Made by a program: the position numbers and the translations under genes
Shown here: positions 4,980 through 5,032 of the stretch, one piece after another
Layout of the letters: every line of letters begins with the position of its first letter
Numbering within the stretch: position 1 is the first letter of the stretch
The notes under the pieces: generated by a model
Databases searched by the model: none
Told to the model about the DNA's origin: nothing
The model's input: only the letters and a program-made list of their open reading frames with translations
Assembly: GCF_934772795.1 (NCBI RefSeq)
Contig: NZ_CAKVMR010000098.1
Span: 1 to 5,032, forward strand
Source: an uncultured Holdemanella sp.
GTDB lineage: Bacteria > Bacillota_I > Bacilli_A > Erysipelotrichales > Erysipelotrichaceae
Length of the DNA stretch: 5,032 nucleotides
Reading direction: 5' to 3'

Positions 4980-5032
4980 ATGAATACAGATAAAATTTAT
5001 GCAGAACAGCTCGCTAACGAGTATGCACCAAA
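4980..5032 (+). CDS. Start of an unidentified protein, cut by the window end
   Basis: ATG 4980 follows a strong AAAGGAGG (4963-4970) at 9 bases and opens a frame that stays open to the window edge. Only 17 complete codons are visible: MNTDKIYAEQLANEYAP. From memory, this resembles the N-terminus of small uncharacterised Bacillota proteins that continue into membrane segments, but nothing here confirms that and I give no function. An ATG at 4973 is out of frame and stops after six codons. The gene lies 190 bases after the GH3 gene, behind a probable terminator, so it is likely a separate unit. Confidence 0.65.
   Translation, partial: MNTDKIYAEQLANEYAP

Noticed and set aside
1..5032. CRISPR array, tRNA gene, rRNA or transposase
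   Set aside because: No regularly spaced repeats, cloverleaf, rRNA signature or transposase-like frame was seen; the only mobile element is the intron tail.

Overview
The window is AT-rich, with strong AGGAGG-type ribosome sites, sigma-A-like promoters, a near-consensus CcpA (cre) box and a short TsaC-type protein. This points to a low-GC Gram-positive bacterium (Bacillota). A gut-associated lineage such as the Erysipelotrichia is plausible from the gene content, but the sequence does not prove it.

Layout. Positions 1-75 are the last 75 bases of a group II intron on the + strand (domains V and VI); the rest of the intron lies upstream. It abuts the 3' end of mnmE so closely that the intron appears to supply the mnmE stop codon. 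mnmE (72-1400, minus strand) encodes the tRNA U34-modifying GTPase. It is divergent from tsaC (1473-2069, plus strand), which makes threonylcarbamoyl-AMP for t6A37 of tRNA. The two genes share a 72-base gap with interleaved promoters. The 317-base gap 2070-2386 holds a minus-strand terminator-like hairpin, a perfect inverted repeat, one or two plus-strand terminators, an operator-like palindrome, and a promoter with a cre box. A large glycoside hydrolase family 3 enzyme follows (2387-4789); it is cytoplasmic and probably a beta-glucosidase or beta-xylosidase. The 190-base gap after it (4790-4979) is dense in hairpins, including one that could hide the ribosome site of the next gene. That gene starts at 4980 and runs off the window.

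How the parts relate. mnmE and tsaC both modify the tRNA anticodon loop (positions 34 and 37), so their divergent pairing makes functional sense. The GH3 gene looks like a separate, carbon-catabolite-controlled single-gene unit that hydrolyses imported glycosides. I see no defence island, CRISPR array or other large novel system. The points most worth a second look are the intron-mnmE junction, the cre-controlled GH3 promoter with its atypical active-site motifs, a possible minus-strand transcript in the 2070-2320 gap, and the nested hairpin over the last ribosome site.
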